Positions 9,343 through 18,394 of a stretch of 64,000 nucleotides of DNA are shown here, in pieces; the stretch's first letter is position 1; the number at the start of each line of letters is the position of its first letter. The stretch comes from Rhodoluna sp. KAS3. Its GTDB lineage: Bacteria > Actinomycetota > Actinomycetes > Actinomycetales > Microbacteriaceae. Below the pieces are notes generated by a model that was not told the origin of the DNA, ran no database searches, and was given only the letters and a program-made list of their open reading frames with translations. The DNA lies in NCBI RefSeq assembly GCF_026000575.1, contig NZ_AP026910.1:1054001-1118000 (forward strand), written 5' to 3'. Made by a program: the position numbers and the translations under genes.

Positions 9343-10734
9343 CTAAAGTTCGACTGCCTCGCCGTCTTCGGGCGCATGGCTCTTCCAGCCGAGTTGCGTC
9401 CGGATTCGGTTGCTAAACACGTCAGCCGCGCCAGCCTCACCGTGAACCACCAGAACCTGACCAGGCTCCTCCGAGATGGTCTTGAGCCAATCGACCAGCT
9501 CATCCGCATCTGCGTGCACAGAGAATGAACCCATTTGCTCGATCTGCGCCTTGACCGGAACAAAGACGCCGTGCATTTTGACCTCTTGCTCGCCATCTGC
9601 CAATCGACGGCCTCGAGTACCCATGGCCTGAAAACCAACCAGGATTACCGTGTGAAGTTGGTTTGGAAGCATGTCCCTTAGGTGGTGCACAACGCGCCCA
9701 CCGGTAGCCATACCCGATGCAGAAATGATGATGCAGGGTGACTTTGGGTTGTTGATGGTCTTGGATTGCTCAACTGTCTCAAGCTCGACCAGGGTGCCTG
9801 GGTTGAACGGGTCTTTACCGCGCCACTCGGCAACGATCTCGGGGCGGATCTCGGCAGACCCCTCATCGATGGCTTCGCGGTAAAACCGGAGCGCCTTGAG
9901 GGCCATCGGTGAATCGGCGTAAACCGGAACCCTAGGTATGCGGCCCGCTTCCATCAGTTCGCGAATTTCCACCAGGATTACCTCGGTGCGGTCTACCGCA
10001 AACGCAGGAATCAAGACCGAACCTCCGCGCTGGATTGTCTGAGTGATTGCCTGCTCAAAATTGGTGCTTGGCTGCACGTGCTCACGGTCACCGTAGGTTG
10101 ACTCTGTGATTACCGCATCGTATCGCTGCTGCGGAATGTCTTCAGGTGGAGCAAGCAGAGGGTGGTGTTCGCGACCCATGTCACCGGTGAAAAGCAGTTT
10201 TTTACCAAAGAACTCGACCACTAGAAATGCTGCGCCAAGGATGTGGCCAGCAGGATAAAAAGTCACGTAGGTTTCTTCGGCTACCTTGATGCGTTCGCGA
10301 AACGGGTGAACGGCAAACTGCTCAACAGCCTGCGCAGCGTCTTTCTCTTCGTAGAGCGCCTGTGGTGGGTTGTGCTTTGAGAATCCCTTTTTAGCCGCAT
10401 ACTTGGCGTCTTCAGTTTGAATTCGCGCAGAGTCTCGAAGCACCACTTCGGCCAATTTTCCGGTGTACTTCGATAGGTGAATCTTTCCGCGGAAACCATC
10501 CTTGACCAGCTTTGGAATGTAACCGCAGTGATCGAGGTGTGCGTGGGTCAAAATAACGGCGCTCAACTCGGCCGGGTCAATTGGCAGCGGGGTCCAGTTT
10601 TTGAGCCTCAGCTCCTTTAGCCCCTGAAATAATCCGGCGTCAACCATTACTTTTGTCTGCCCGCAAGAAAGTAAGAATCGGCTACCGGTTACTGTTCCGG
10701 CCGCCCCCAAAAATCGAATCGAAACTTTGCTCAT
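9343..10734 (-). CDS. Metallo-beta-lactamase / beta-CASP family RNA exonuclease (CPSF-like)
   Basis: 463-residue cytoplasmic metallonuclease of the YSH1/CPSF-100-like group. The MBL zinc motif is THAHLDHCG (near residues 62-70), and GDMGREHHP supplies a further metal ligand. STYGDREH marks the start of the beta-CASP domain, followed by MATGGRVVHHL and a C-terminal VHGEAGAADVF segment typical of the RMMBL region. Homologues process or degrade RNA; the substrate is unknown here. It is 45 bp from the divergent P-type ATPase start, so the two share a promoter region. Confidence 0.9.
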   Translation of the reverse strand: MSKVSIRFLGAAGTVTGSRFLLSCGQTKVMVDAGLFQGLKELRLKNWTPLPIDPAELSAVILTHAHLDHCGYIPKLVKDGFRGKIHLSKYTGKLAEVVLRDSARIQTEDAKYAAKKGFSKHNPPQALYEEKDAAQAVEQFAVHPFRERIKVAEETYVTFYPAGHILGAAFLVVEFFGKKLLFTGDMGREHHPLLAPPEDIPQQRYDAVITESTYGDREHVQPSTNFEQAITQTIQRGGSVLIPAFAVDRTEVILVEIRELMEAGRIPRVPVYADSPMALKALRFYREAIDEGSAEIRPEIVAEWRGKDPFNPGTLVELETVEQSKTINNPKSPCIIISASGMATGGRVVHHLRDMLPNQLHTVILVGFQAMGTRGRRLADGEQEVKMHGVFVPVKAQIEQMGSFSVHADADELVDWLKTISEEPGQVLVVHGEAGAADVFSNRIRTQLGWKSHAPEDGEAVEL

Positions 10735-10779
10735 AGCCTGAGTCTAAGTCTGACCACCCTTAAGTGGGACACTTGAATT

Positions 10780-12591
10780 ATGAGCAAGGTTTTTAGAAAC
10801 AATTATTTCTTGGTGGGTGCGACCCTGCTCAGCCTTGCCATCGGACTTACCCTCCAATATGTAGGCAGCGAATTCTCAGGACAAGTTGCATTTGGTGTAG
10901 GCGCTTCGATTGGCCTTTACCTGTCGTCATGGCTGCTTATTAGAGCCATCAAAAATCGCGAGATGGGTAGCGACGTACTGGCGTTGATTTCAATCCTGGC
11001 CACCATGCTCACTGGCGAATGGCTGGCGGCAAGTGTGGTTTCAGTGATGCTGGCATCGGGGCGGGCCCTCGAGACGTGGGCTGAGGGCCGAGCCCAAAAT
11101 CAACTCAAGGCGCTACTTGATCGAGCACCACGGGTAGCCCACGTAATTCGTGCAGATTCAGAAATTGTCGACATCGGCATCAACGATGTCCAAGTTGGCG
11201 ACCGCCTTTTGGTGAGGTCCGGAGAAGTTGTTCCGATTGACGGCAAGCTCGTCAACGCGGGAACCTTCGATGAGTCAGCGCTGACCGGTGAACCCCTGCC
11301 GGTTTACCGGGCCGCTCAAGAGGCAGTTCAATCTGGTGTTCTGAACTCTGACGGGCAGGTCGAGCTAGTCACGACGGCAACCTCGGCCAACTCAACCTAT
11401 TCGAACCTAATTCGGCTGGTTCAAGAAGCTCAGGCAAATACGGCCAATGGAGTGCGGGTGGCAAATCGTTGGGCGGTTGCATTCGTGCCCTTTGCAATTG
11501 GCCTATCTCTCTTGACCTGGGTCATCACCGGTGAACTATCTACGGCGGTTGCGGTAATTGTGGCTGCTACCCCGTGCCCCCTGATCTTGGCCGTGCCAGT
11601 GGCTGTTATTTCTGGCATGTCACGAGCAGCCAGTTTGGGCGCAATCATCAAGGGTGGTGCAGCGCTCGAGCAGTTGGCCCGAGCTAAAACCGTCTTGCTC
11701 GATAAAACGGGAACTCTGACCCAGGGCGGGCCTGAAATCAGCACGATTCGATTTGCCGACGGCACAGACGGTGATCTGGTTCTTAATTTGGCAGCCTCGC
11801 TCGACCAGAGCAGCCCTCACGTGGTAGCCAGGGCGCTGGTAACTGAGGCAAAGCGCCGCGGTCTCAGCCTGAGCCAAGCAACTGAAGTCAGCGAGGTGCA
11901 CGGGCACGGACTCAGTGGCACAGTGCAGGGCCACCAGGTTACGGTCGGTCAGCCGAGCATCGAGCTACCCGAATGGGCCAGCCTCCAAAACGCTCTTCTG
12001 GTTGCGGTGACCGTAGACGGCAAACTATCAGCCATCATTGGCCTCGATGACCCACTTCGAGATGAATCAAAAACTACGGTTCAGAACCTTCGCAAACTTG
12101 GGGTTGACCGTGTGATTTTGGTTTCGGGCGACCGCCAAACGACTGCCACCGATGTTGGCCAGGCGGTTGGCGCTGACGAGGCCTACGGCGCTTGCAGCCC
12201 AGAGCAAAAACTTGTAATTCTGCGGAGCGAAATGTCCAACTCCAAAGGTGCCGTTATTGCTGTCGGTGACGGCATAAATGATGCTCCGGCACTTGCCGCT
12301 GCCCACGTTGGTGTGGCGATGGGTGCTCGCGGCGCCACTGCTGCCAGTGAGGCCGCCGATGTGGTGATTGTTGAGGATTCGATCAGGCACTTGGCCCTAG
12401 CAATTGATGCAGCCCAAGGTGCCAGAAAACGTGCGCTTCAGGCAGCCGGTGTTGGAATGGGCCTAGCCATGGTGGCTATGTTTGCTGCAGCCTTCGGATT
12501 TATAAATGCCACCGGAAGCGCGGTGAGCCAAGAGGCTATTGACGTTGCCGCAATCTTGTGGGCGCTGGTGCCACCCAAAAAACGCGTTTAG
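10780..12591 (+). CDS. Heavy-metal P1B-type ATPase with TPC metal-site motif
   Basis: 603-residue inner-membrane metal exporter or importer. It has no N-terminal metal-binding domain. Visible are four N-terminal membrane helices, the actuator TGEP loop, the membrane metal-site motif TPCPL, the phosphorylation motif DKTGTLT and the hinge GDGINDAPAL. Two features are atypical: TPC rather than the copper/zinc CPC or SPC, and SPH where the nucleotide domain of most P1B pumps has a conserved HP dipeptide. TPC occurs in the loosely defined P1B-5-like group, so I do not assign a metal. The last codons overlap the convergent trkA stop. No clear ribosome-binding site precedes the ATG, so leaderless translation is possible. 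Confidence 0.9.
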   Translation: MSKVFRNNYFLVGATLLSLAIGLTLQYVGSEFSGQVAFGVGASIGLYLSSWLLIRAIKNREMGSDVLALISILATMLTGEWLAASVVSVMLASGRALETWAEGRAQNQLKALLDRAPRVAHVIRADSEIVDIGINDVQVGDRLLVRSGEVVPIDGKLVNAGTFDESALTGEPLPVYRAAQEAVQSGVLNSDGQVELVTTATSANSTYSNLIRLVQEAQANTANGVRVANRWAVAFVPFAIGLSLLTWVITGELSTAVAVIVAATPCPLILAVPVAVISGMSRAASLGAIIKGGAALEQLARAKTVLLDKTGTLTQGGPEISTIRFADGTDGDLVLNLAASLDQSSPHVVARALVTEAKRRGLSLSQATEVSEVHGHGLSGTVQGHQVTVGQPSIELPEWASLQNALLVAVTVDGKLSAIIGLDDPLRDESKTTVQNLRKLGVDRVILVSGDRQTTATDVGQAVGADEAYGACSPEQKLVILRSEMSNSKGAVIAVGDGINDAPALAAAHVGVAMGARGATAASEAADVVIVEDSIRHLALAIDAAQGARKRALQAAGVGMGLAMVAMFAAAFGFINATGSAVSQEAIDVAAILWALVPPKKRV

Positions 12592-13277
12592 TCCAGCTGC
12601 ACGAATTCGTCCAGCGGAGCCTTGCGACCTGCCACAACCAAGAAGTCACCGGTGTTCAAAACGGTGTCTGGGAAAGCCGGCGAATACTCACTGTCACCGT
12701 GGCTGGTTGCCACAACGGTCACGCCGTAGGTGCTGCGAATCTTCAGGTCGGCAAGGGTCTGACCGCTGAATGACTCTGGGCAAACCGCCTTGACCATTAC
12801 AAAGTCTTCATCGATGTGAACATAGTCGAGAGATTCACCCGAGACCATGTGGGCCACGCGGCGACCCATCTCGTACTCTGGGAAAATCACGTGATGCGCA
12901 CCAAGCTGCTGCAGAATCTTGCCGTGAGACTTTGAGTTTGCCTTGGCCCAAACCTGCTTGATACCTAGCTGCAGCAAAAGTGATGTGGTCAAAATGCTGG
13001 ATTCAAGATCAGCACCGATGGCCACCACCGCTGAGTCAACATCTGCAAGACCGAGCTCTTTAAGTGTTTCTTCGTCAGTGGTGTCTGCCGTAACCACGTG
13101 GGTCAGCTGACCAGCGAGCGACTGAACCAAGCGCTCATCGGTGTCAATACCAAGAACCTGGTGACCGCCATTTACCAACTCAATCGCTAGGGCAGAACCA
13201 AATCGACCTAGGCCGATGACGGCAACGTTAGCCGCGTGAAAGCCACGCTTGCGAGTTGGTTTGTTTGACTTAGGCAT
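12588..13277 (-). CDS. trkA: Potassium uptake regulatory subunit, TrkA/KtrA type
   Basis: 229-residue cytoplasmic gating ring subunit of a Trk/Ktr potassium channel. The N-terminal Rossmann RCK domain has the nucleotide-binding motif VIGLGRFGSALA (around 19-30), with an acidic residue at the end of the second strand (GIDTDE). A shorter C-terminal TrkA_C domain follows. It lies directly downstream of the membrane subunit gene at 13314-14690 with a 36-bp gap, so the pair forms one operon. Its stop overlaps the P-type ATPase stop. Confidence 0.93.
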   Translation of the reverse strand: MPKSNKPTRKRGFHAANVAVIGLGRFGSALAIELVNGGHQVLGIDTDERLVQSLAGQLTHVVTADTTDEETLKELGLADVDSAVVAIGADLESSILTTSLLLQLGIKQVWAKANSKSHGKILQQLGAHHVIFPEYEMGRRVAHMVSGESLDYVHIDEDFVMVKAVCPESFSGQTLADLKIRSTYGVTVVATSHGDSEYSPAFPDTVLNTGDFLVVAGRKAPLDEFVQLD

Positions 13278-13313
13278 TAGGCCACCTTCTCTTCAATCAT
13301 TACTGTAGTTGCG

Positions 13314-14690
13314 CTAGCCAATTAGAGGCCTCTCGCGAGGGTATTCGAAGTGTCGTTTTGTCTTGCGGAGGGCCAGCGATGTTGCCACCACAATCGGACC
13401 TAGACGCCCAAATAGCATGAGCAGCGATAGCAAGAATTTTGCGTGATCAGGCAGTTGCATCGTGATTCCGGTTGAGAGACCGGTGGTACCGACTGCCGAT
13501 ACAACTTCGAACAGAATTTGGTCGAGGCTAAAGTCAGTGGTTAGTCGAAGCAAAACCGTGGCACCGATTACCACTGTTGCCGAAAGACCCACGATGGTTA
13601 GGGCCTGGCGTTGCATAGATCGAGGTAGGCGACGGTTACCGATGTTGACAGCAGCTTCACCTCGAATTTCGGTGTAGATGACGTAGAACAGGACCACGGC
13701 GGTACCAAGCTTGATACCGCCGGCAGTTGATGCACTGGCACCACCGATAAACATCAGGATGTCCATGATCAGCCACGAGCTCGGGTAAACCCCAGCCATG
13801 TCCATGGCGTTGAACCCGGCGGTTCTTGGCATAACCGCCGCAAAGATACTGTCGAGAATTTTGTCAAAGGAATTCAACGGCCCCAAGGTCTTTGGGTTAT
13901 TCCATTCCAGCACGGCGATAAATACGGTTCCGACAATCAGTAGGACCAAAGTTGCCCAGAGCACGATTCTTGAGTTGAGCGACCACTGAGCCGGAAGGCC
14001 GTAGGACGATGGCAGGCCTCGGTGGGAGCGCCATTTGTCTTTGGCGCGGTCGCGGATTTCAACAATCACCGGAAAGCCCAGGCTGGCAATAATCACGGTC
14101 ATAAACATCGGAATTAAAATCCAGCCGTCTCGGGCAAAGCCGATCATGCTGTCTGCGTACAGCGCGAAGCCTGCGTTGTTGAAGGCCGAGATAGCGTGAA
14201 AGGCTCCGTGACCTAAGGCTTTATCGAATTCATAGCCGTAGTGGGTGTAAAAACGAATGGCCAAGAACACAAACAACAGGCCTTGGAAGAACAGCATTAA
14301 TTTGGCAATGTTCTTTAGCAATCCCTTTACGTCTGGAGCCACGGCCAGCGATGCTTCTGAGGTGGTGAGCATCTTGTTCGACAGCGAAATACGGCCATCG
14401 AGAAGGTAACCCACCAAGGTTGCAAAGCCGATGATTCCGAAACCACCGATTTGAATCAAAACAGCGATGATCCAGTCGCCGAGCTGATTCCAGTGATTCT
14501 CGACATCTAGGGTGCTAAGGCCAGTTACTGTAACGGCCGAAGTCGCCGTGAACAGGGCATCCAGAAAGGGAGTTGAAACTCCAGACTTGGTGGCTGCCGG
14601 CAGCATCAAAACAAAAGTGCCGAGAAGAATAATTACGGTAAATGCGAGTGCGACTAAGCGACTCGGTTGCAGTCTTTGGCGACTGGACAT
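13314..14690 (-). CDS. Potassium transporter membrane subunit, TrkH/KtrB family
   Basis: 458-residue integral membrane potassium-translocating subunit, partner of the adjacent RCK protein. The sequence is a series of paired hydrophobic helices with pore-loop segments such as SAVTVTGLSTLD, SAFNNAGFAL, MPRTAGFNAMD and SAVGTTGLSTGI. These four repeats each carry the glycine that forms the selectivity filter. Length and the TVTGLS/TTGLS filters fit the KtrB-like branch common in Gram-positive bacteria. Upstream on the same strand lies tRNA-Thr. Confidence 0.93.
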   Translation of the reverse strand: MSSRQRLQPSRLVALAFTVIILLGTFVLMLPAATKSGVSTPFLDALFTATSAVTVTGLSTLDVENHWNQLGDWIIAVLIQIGGFGIIGFATLVGYLLDGRISLSNKMLTTSEASLAVAPDVKGLLKNIAKLMLFFQGLLFVFLAIRFYTHYGYEFDKALGHGAFHAISAFNNAGFALYADSMIGFARDGWILIPMFMTVIIASLGFPVIVEIRDRAKDKWRSHRGLPSSYGLPAQWSLNSRIVLWATLVLLIVGTVFIAVLEWNNPKTLGPLNSFDKILDSIFAAVMPRTAGFNAMDMAGVYPSSWLIMDILMFIGGASASTAGGIKLGTAVVLFYVIYTEIRGEAAVNIGNRRLPRSMQRQALTIVGLSATVVIGATVLLRLTTDFSLDQILFEVVSAVGTTGLSTGITMQLPDHAKFLLSLLMLFGRLGPIVVATSLALRKTKRHFEYPRERPLIG

Positions 14691-14752
14691 TCAGATACCT
14701 CTTCCGGAGACATCCAAAAGCCTACTCCTATGGAGCGCCTAAAGAGCCTCAG

Positions 14753-14825
14753 AGCCACCTTGGGGAATTGAACCCCAGACCTGCTCTTTACGAGGGAGCT
14801 GCTCTACCAACTGAGCTAAGGCGGC
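14753..14825 (-). tRNA. tRNA-Thr (anticodon CGT)
   Basis: A complete cloverleaf of 73 nt can be folded. The acceptor stem GCCGCCT pairs with AGGTGGC with one G-U, and the D arm has AGTTGGTAGA. The anticodon loop CTCGTAA gives CGT, reading ACG. The T arm is TGGGG-TTCAATT-CCCCA. The last anticodon-stem pair (31-39) is a C-A mismatch. No 3' CCA is encoded. Confidence 0.95.
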
Positions 14826-14851
14826 GCGCTGCTAATTGCAACTGAAAAAGT

Positions 14852-15829
14852 TTACTGCTGCGGCAGCGCTCCGATGCGTTTTAGGCGGTCAATTGCGCCA
14901 TCTTCAATTGGGCTCTCCGGGCCAATCGCGACTCGCATGGCACGCAAAACAAAACGGGTTAGCGGCTGAATAATCCACCTTGGCTTGGCTTTCAGACCGA
15001 GTTCGGCTCTAAACTCTGGCCGCATCGAAACTACTGCTGCGTCGAACAGCAGGTTGTAGATGGGCTTGGCCAGACCGGGTAGTGGCGGATTCTTTATAAA
15101 TTTCACAACATCGATGGTGTCTTCGGTCGCTGCCAAAATCCCGGCATCTCGGATTTCATCGATTGCCGCGGTTAGCTCAACCTGGTTCATCGGGGTGCTC
15201 TTCAAACCGAGCGGAGCAACCGAGACACTCCACTGCGAAATGTAGTTATCGGCACCCGAAGCCGCCTCACCCTTTGGAATCGGTCGTGAAGCAAACATTT
15301 CGTGCGCCACCAGAAAAGACTCCATGAAAGCAATGTGCACCCACAGCAACAAGTCTTTATCAGCAGCCCGATAATCACGCACCTCACCCGCACCGGTTTG
15401 ATAACGACCAGTAACGGTTTTGTGCAGGCGGTTTACCCGCCCAGCCTCATTCATTACCGCCGCTTTTGAACCAAAGGTAGTTACCGTGAGCCAACGAATT
15501 GTTCCGGCCAGCCTGCCGAGGGGGTCCTGCTCATAACGCGAGTGATTCTTGACCCCGGTTAGTGAGCCAGGATGCAACGCCTGCATCAACAGAGCACGTA
15601 TTCCACCGACCAGAGTTCCGAAATCTGCATGGACTACCCATGGGGCATCGGTCGGCACAAAGAATCCGGGTTCGTCACCAGCAGCGATTGCCTCAAGCCA
15701 AGGCGGAACACCATCTGGGTCGCCAGAGAGCAGGCGGCGAAACCGTTTGGAAAGGTTTTCTTGTAATGCATTGTTTGACAAGTAGTTGCGCCTAACCTTA
15801 TTTACGACATCTCGAGAAAGAGCAACCAT
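14852..15829 (-). CDS. MpaB / DUF2236 family oxygenase-like protein
   Basis: Roughly 325-residue member of the family that includes MpaB oxygenase and latex-clearing protein, usually b-type haem proteins. The hallmark block is present in full: GDPDGVPPWL, then ALLMQALHPGSL, HSRYEQDP and LAGTIRWLTVTTFGS, with further helices containing WVHIAFMESFLVAHEMF. Substrate and reaction are unknown. The start is uncertain. ATG 15829 overlaps the start codon of the opposite-strand gene at 15828, so a downstream TTG at 15781, still upstream of all family motifs, is an equally good candidate. Confidence 0.85.
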   Translation of the reverse strand: MVALSRDVVNKVRRNYLSNNALQENLSKRFRRLLSGDPDGVPPWLEAIAAGDEPGFFVPTDAPWVVHADFGTLVGGIRALLMQALHPGSLTGVKNHSRYEQDPLGRLAGTIRWLTVTTFGSKAAVMNEAGRVNRLHKTVTGRYQTGAGEVRDYRAADKDLLLWVHIAFMESFLVAHEMFASRPIPKGEAASGADNYISQWSVSVAPLGLKSTPMNQVELTAAIDEIRDAGILAATEDTIDVVKFIKNPPLPGLAKPIYNLLFDAAVVSMRPEFRAELGLKAKPRWIIQPLTRFVLRAMRVAIGPESPIEDGAIDRLKRIGALPQQ

Positions 15830-16211
15830 GAAAGAACTAGATCTAATCCAGCTTTGGGTAAAAGCCCGCAATCACATCATTGTTTCTCAACTGGCGCCAA
15901 CCGCTCTGCTAATTTTTGCCATCGCAATTTTGCCAAGCATGACCATGGCCTCACTCACTCACCAGATGGCGTTCATCTTGGTACTACTCTCGAGTGGTGT
16001 TCTAGGTGCCGCAGCTCAGATTTCTTCGGCAAATGAAGCCACCGCCATTGCACACGACCTGCGCAACCTCGAATCAAAATCTGCTGTTTCAGCACGGATT
16101 GGGGCAACCGCACCGTGGCTTGCAATCGTTAAGTTTGGTACCCCGGCAATTTTCACACTCACCTACATCGCAATTTTGATGCAGCTTTTCTTGGGCTACA
16201 TGCGCTACTAA
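15828..16211 (+). CDS. Small hypothetical membrane protein
   Basis: 127-residue protein not recognised by family. It has three predicted membrane helices (about residues 21-36, 47-63 and 103-122) separated by a polar segment that includes SSANEATAIAHDLRNLES. ATG 15828 is preceded by GAGAAAGAGCAACC, a usable ribosome-binding site. The following hairpin terminator at 16223-16270 shows that this is a single-gene transcript, which supports it being real. It is divergent from the MpaB-like gene and may be its membrane partner, but nothing in the sequence proves that. Confidence 0.7.
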   Translation: MKELDLIQLWVKARNHIIVSQLAPTALLIFAIAILPSMTMASLTHQMAFILVLLSSGVLGAAAQISSANEATAIAHDLRNLESKSAVSARIGATAPWLAIVKFGTPAIFTLTYIAILMQLFLGYMRY

Positions 16212-16222
16212 TCAATACGACA

Positions 16223-16270
16223 GAAACCCCCGACCTCGGTTGAAAAACCAAAAGTCGGGGGTTTCTTTTT
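16223..16270. terminator. Bidirectional intrinsic terminator
   Basis: Perfect 12-bp stem: GAAACCCCCGAC (16223-16234) pairs with GTCGGGGGTTTC (16254-16265), followed by five T. It sits between the convergent stops of the small membrane protein gene and actP and can serve both. Confidence 0.92.
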
Positions 16271-16273
16271 GTC

Positions 16274-17926
16274 TTAGTGCTGGACCGCCTTGCCAATTGC
16301 GGCGCCGGTCATTGAGCGAACCTCAAGTTCGGCGTACTTAGCGGTGTTGTTCTCGTTGGAGGTGATGGTGCCCAACCAACCCATAAAGAAACCGAATGGG
16401 ATTGAAACAATACCCGGGTTATTCAATGGGAAGTAGTTGAACTTCACACAGTCAACAGCGTCCGGCAAACACTTAATAAAGCTGGTCTCGGCACCCGATA
16501 CGTTGCCTGAGAACACCAACAGAACCAGCGCCATGCCAAGGCCGCCGTAAATTGCCCAGACTGCTCCGCGAGTATTGAATCGCTTCCAGAATAGTGAGAA
16601 CAGCACGGCAGGCAGGTTAGCCGATGCCGCGATGGCAAAGGCAATAGCCACCAGGAAGGCAACGTTCAAGCCCTGCGCACCGATTGCCAGAACAATCGAA
16701 ACCGCACCAATCAAAATGGCTGCAATTCGAGCCACGTTGACCTCTTTTTTAGGGTCAACGTTGCCCTTCTTGATCACGTTGGCATAGAAGTCATGCGCAA
16801 ACGATGACGAGCTGGCTAGGGTCAATCCAGCCACCACAGCCAAGATGGTCGCGAAGGCAATTGCACCGATAATCGCGAGCATGGTTGCACCGCCGGTTTC
16901 GCCGGCTATGTTTGTGCCCAGTTCTTTTGCCAGCAGAGGTGCGGCTAGGTTGCCGCCCTTGTCAGCCTCTTTGATTGCCGTGGACCCCACCAAAGCGGCA
17001 GCGCCAAAGCCTAGGGCAATAGTCATCAGATAGAACACACCGATGTTTCCGATTGCCCAGTTAACCGAGGTGCGGGCCGCTTTTGCCGTTGGCACGGTGT
17101 AGAAGCGGATGAGAATATGAGGCAGACCTGCGGTTCCGAGAACCAAAGCCAAACCAAGTGAAATTAGGTCCAGCTTGTTCATCAGGGTCTTGAATGGGTC
17201 ACCCTCAACCTCAACGCCATACTTATTGCCCGGGTTCAACAACTCTGGGTTGCCGCTGAGTTTTTGCGCCTGACCAAGCATCGCGCTGATATCAAAGCCA
17301 AAGCGGGCCAGCACCATGATGGTCAAGACCGTGGCACCAATCATCAGCAGGAATGCCTTGACGATTTGCACGTACGTGGTGCCCTTCATGCCACCCACAG
17401 TTACGTAAACAATCATCAAAATGCCAACCACACCGATAATCAGGTTTTTGGCTGCCGTGTCAGTTGGGTCAATTCCTAGCAGCAGCGCAACCAGGCTTCC
17501 GGCACCGACCATTTGGGCCAGTAGGTAGAAGATTGAGACCACAACGGTTGAGGCCGAAGCTGCTGAGCGCACTGGGCGCTGCTTCATTCGGAAAGCAACT
17601 ACGTCACCCATCGTGAAGCGGCCGGAGTTTCTAAGCGGCTCGGCAACCAGCAGCAGGGCCACCAGCCAGGCAACCAAGAAGCCGATTGAATACAAGAAAC
17701 CGTCGTATCCGGCGAGCGCAATCATTCCAGCAATTCCAAGGAACGAGGCCGCCGACATGTAGTCGCCGGCAATGGCCAGGCCATTTTGGAAACCTGAGAA
17801 CGATGCTCCGCCGTCGTAGAAGTCCGAGGAGTTCTTCTTGTTTGACTTACCCGCCCGAATTACCAGGACCAGCGTGAAGAGTACGAAGACAACAAACAGG
17901 ATTGTGGAGAGAGTTGTCGAGTTCAT
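16274..17926 (-). CDS. actP: Cation/acetate symporter, sodium:solute symporter family
   Basis: 550-residue inner-membrane symporter of the SSS family, ActP type, which would import acetate or other short monocarboxylates with a cation. The N-terminal region has the ActP-specific segment DFYDGGASFSG then NGLAIAGDYMSAASFLG, and about 13 hydrophobic helices follow. It overlaps the upstream DUF485 gene by four bases, the standard yjcH-actP arrangement. Together with acs at 27378 it gives the cell acetate uptake and activation, although the two loci are 10 kb apart. Confidence 0.94.
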   Translation of the reverse strand: MNSTTLSTILFVVFVLFTLVLVIRAGKSNKKNSSDFYDGGASFSGFQNGLAIAGDYMSAASFLGIAGMIALAGYDGFLYSIGFLVAWLVALLLVAEPLRNSGRFTMGDVVAFRMKQRPVRSAASASTVVVSIFYLLAQMVGAGSLVALLLGIDPTDTAAKNLIIGVVGILMIVYVTVGGMKGTTYVQIVKAFLLMIGATVLTIMVLARFGFDISAMLGQAQKLSGNPELLNPGNKYGVEVEGDPFKTLMNKLDLISLGLALVLGTAGLPHILIRFYTVPTAKAARTSVNWAIGNIGVFYLMTIALGFGAAALVGSTAIKEADKGGNLAAPLLAKELGTNIAGETGGATMLAIIGAIAFATILAVVAGLTLASSSSFAHDFYANVIKKGNVDPKKEVNVARIAAILIGAVSIVLAIGAQGLNVAFLVAIAFAIAASANLPAVLFSLFWKRFNTRGAVWAIYGGLGMALVLLVFSGNVSGAETSFIKCLPDAVDCVKFNYFPLNNPGIVSIPFGFFMGWLGTITSNENNTAKYAELEVRSMTGAAIGKAVQH

Positions 17927-18294
17927 GCTTTGTGCCCAATCTGCTCGTTGATCTTGTCTCTCAGCGAGTCAGAAGCAGCATCGAGGTGCTTACTGGAGTG
18001 GCGCTCGTAAAGCCAAGCAATAAAAAAGGTTGATGCAAACTGCAAAACGCCAAGGATGATGGCGATGTTTATGTTGGGTGCCACCTCTGTGCTTACCCAA
18101 TCACGGGCAAACGCTGTGAGGAGGATGTAACCGAAATACCAAACCAGGAAGGCTACTGTGACCGGAAACGCGAAGCCGCGGAACCGACGCTTTAGATCCT
18201 GGAATTCGGGGCTGGCCTGAGTTTCGGCCCAAACCCTTTCATTCTCTGAAGATCCCAATTGAACTCCAATGTCCAAGAAATCACGCCGAGGCAT
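17923..18294 (-). CDS. DUF485 domain membrane protein
   Basis: 123-residue companion of ActP. It has two membrane helices (about residues 46-66 and 79-101) with the DUF485 pattern FRGFAFPVTVAFLVWYFGYILL and a short cytoplasmic tail. The family nearly always precedes actP and is presumed to assist the symporter. Here the ATGA overlap with actP implies coupled translation. The 100 bp upstream hold an AT-rich dyad at 18353-18369, which may be part of the promoter. Confidence 0.92.
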   Translation of the reverse strand: MPRRDFLDIGVQLGSSENERVWAETQASPEFQDLKRRFRGFAFPVTVAFLVWYFGYILLTAFARDWVSTEVAPNINIAIILGVLQFASTFFIAWLYERHSSKHLDAASDSLRDKINEQIGHKA

Positions 18295-18394
18295 CTTTGC
18301 CAGAGCGTAGGGTGCTGGGGCACTCTAGCCTGAGCCTATCCAAAATTGGAAAAGATTTTTACAAAATCTGTTTAGGTAACAATTTCGTTATCGA

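Noticed and set aside
18353-18369. AT-rich inverted repeat AGATTTT/AAAATCT between the hydrolase and DUF485 genes
   Set aside because: Too AT-rich and short to call an operator; could be promoter DNA or a weak terminator, so it is only mentioned.
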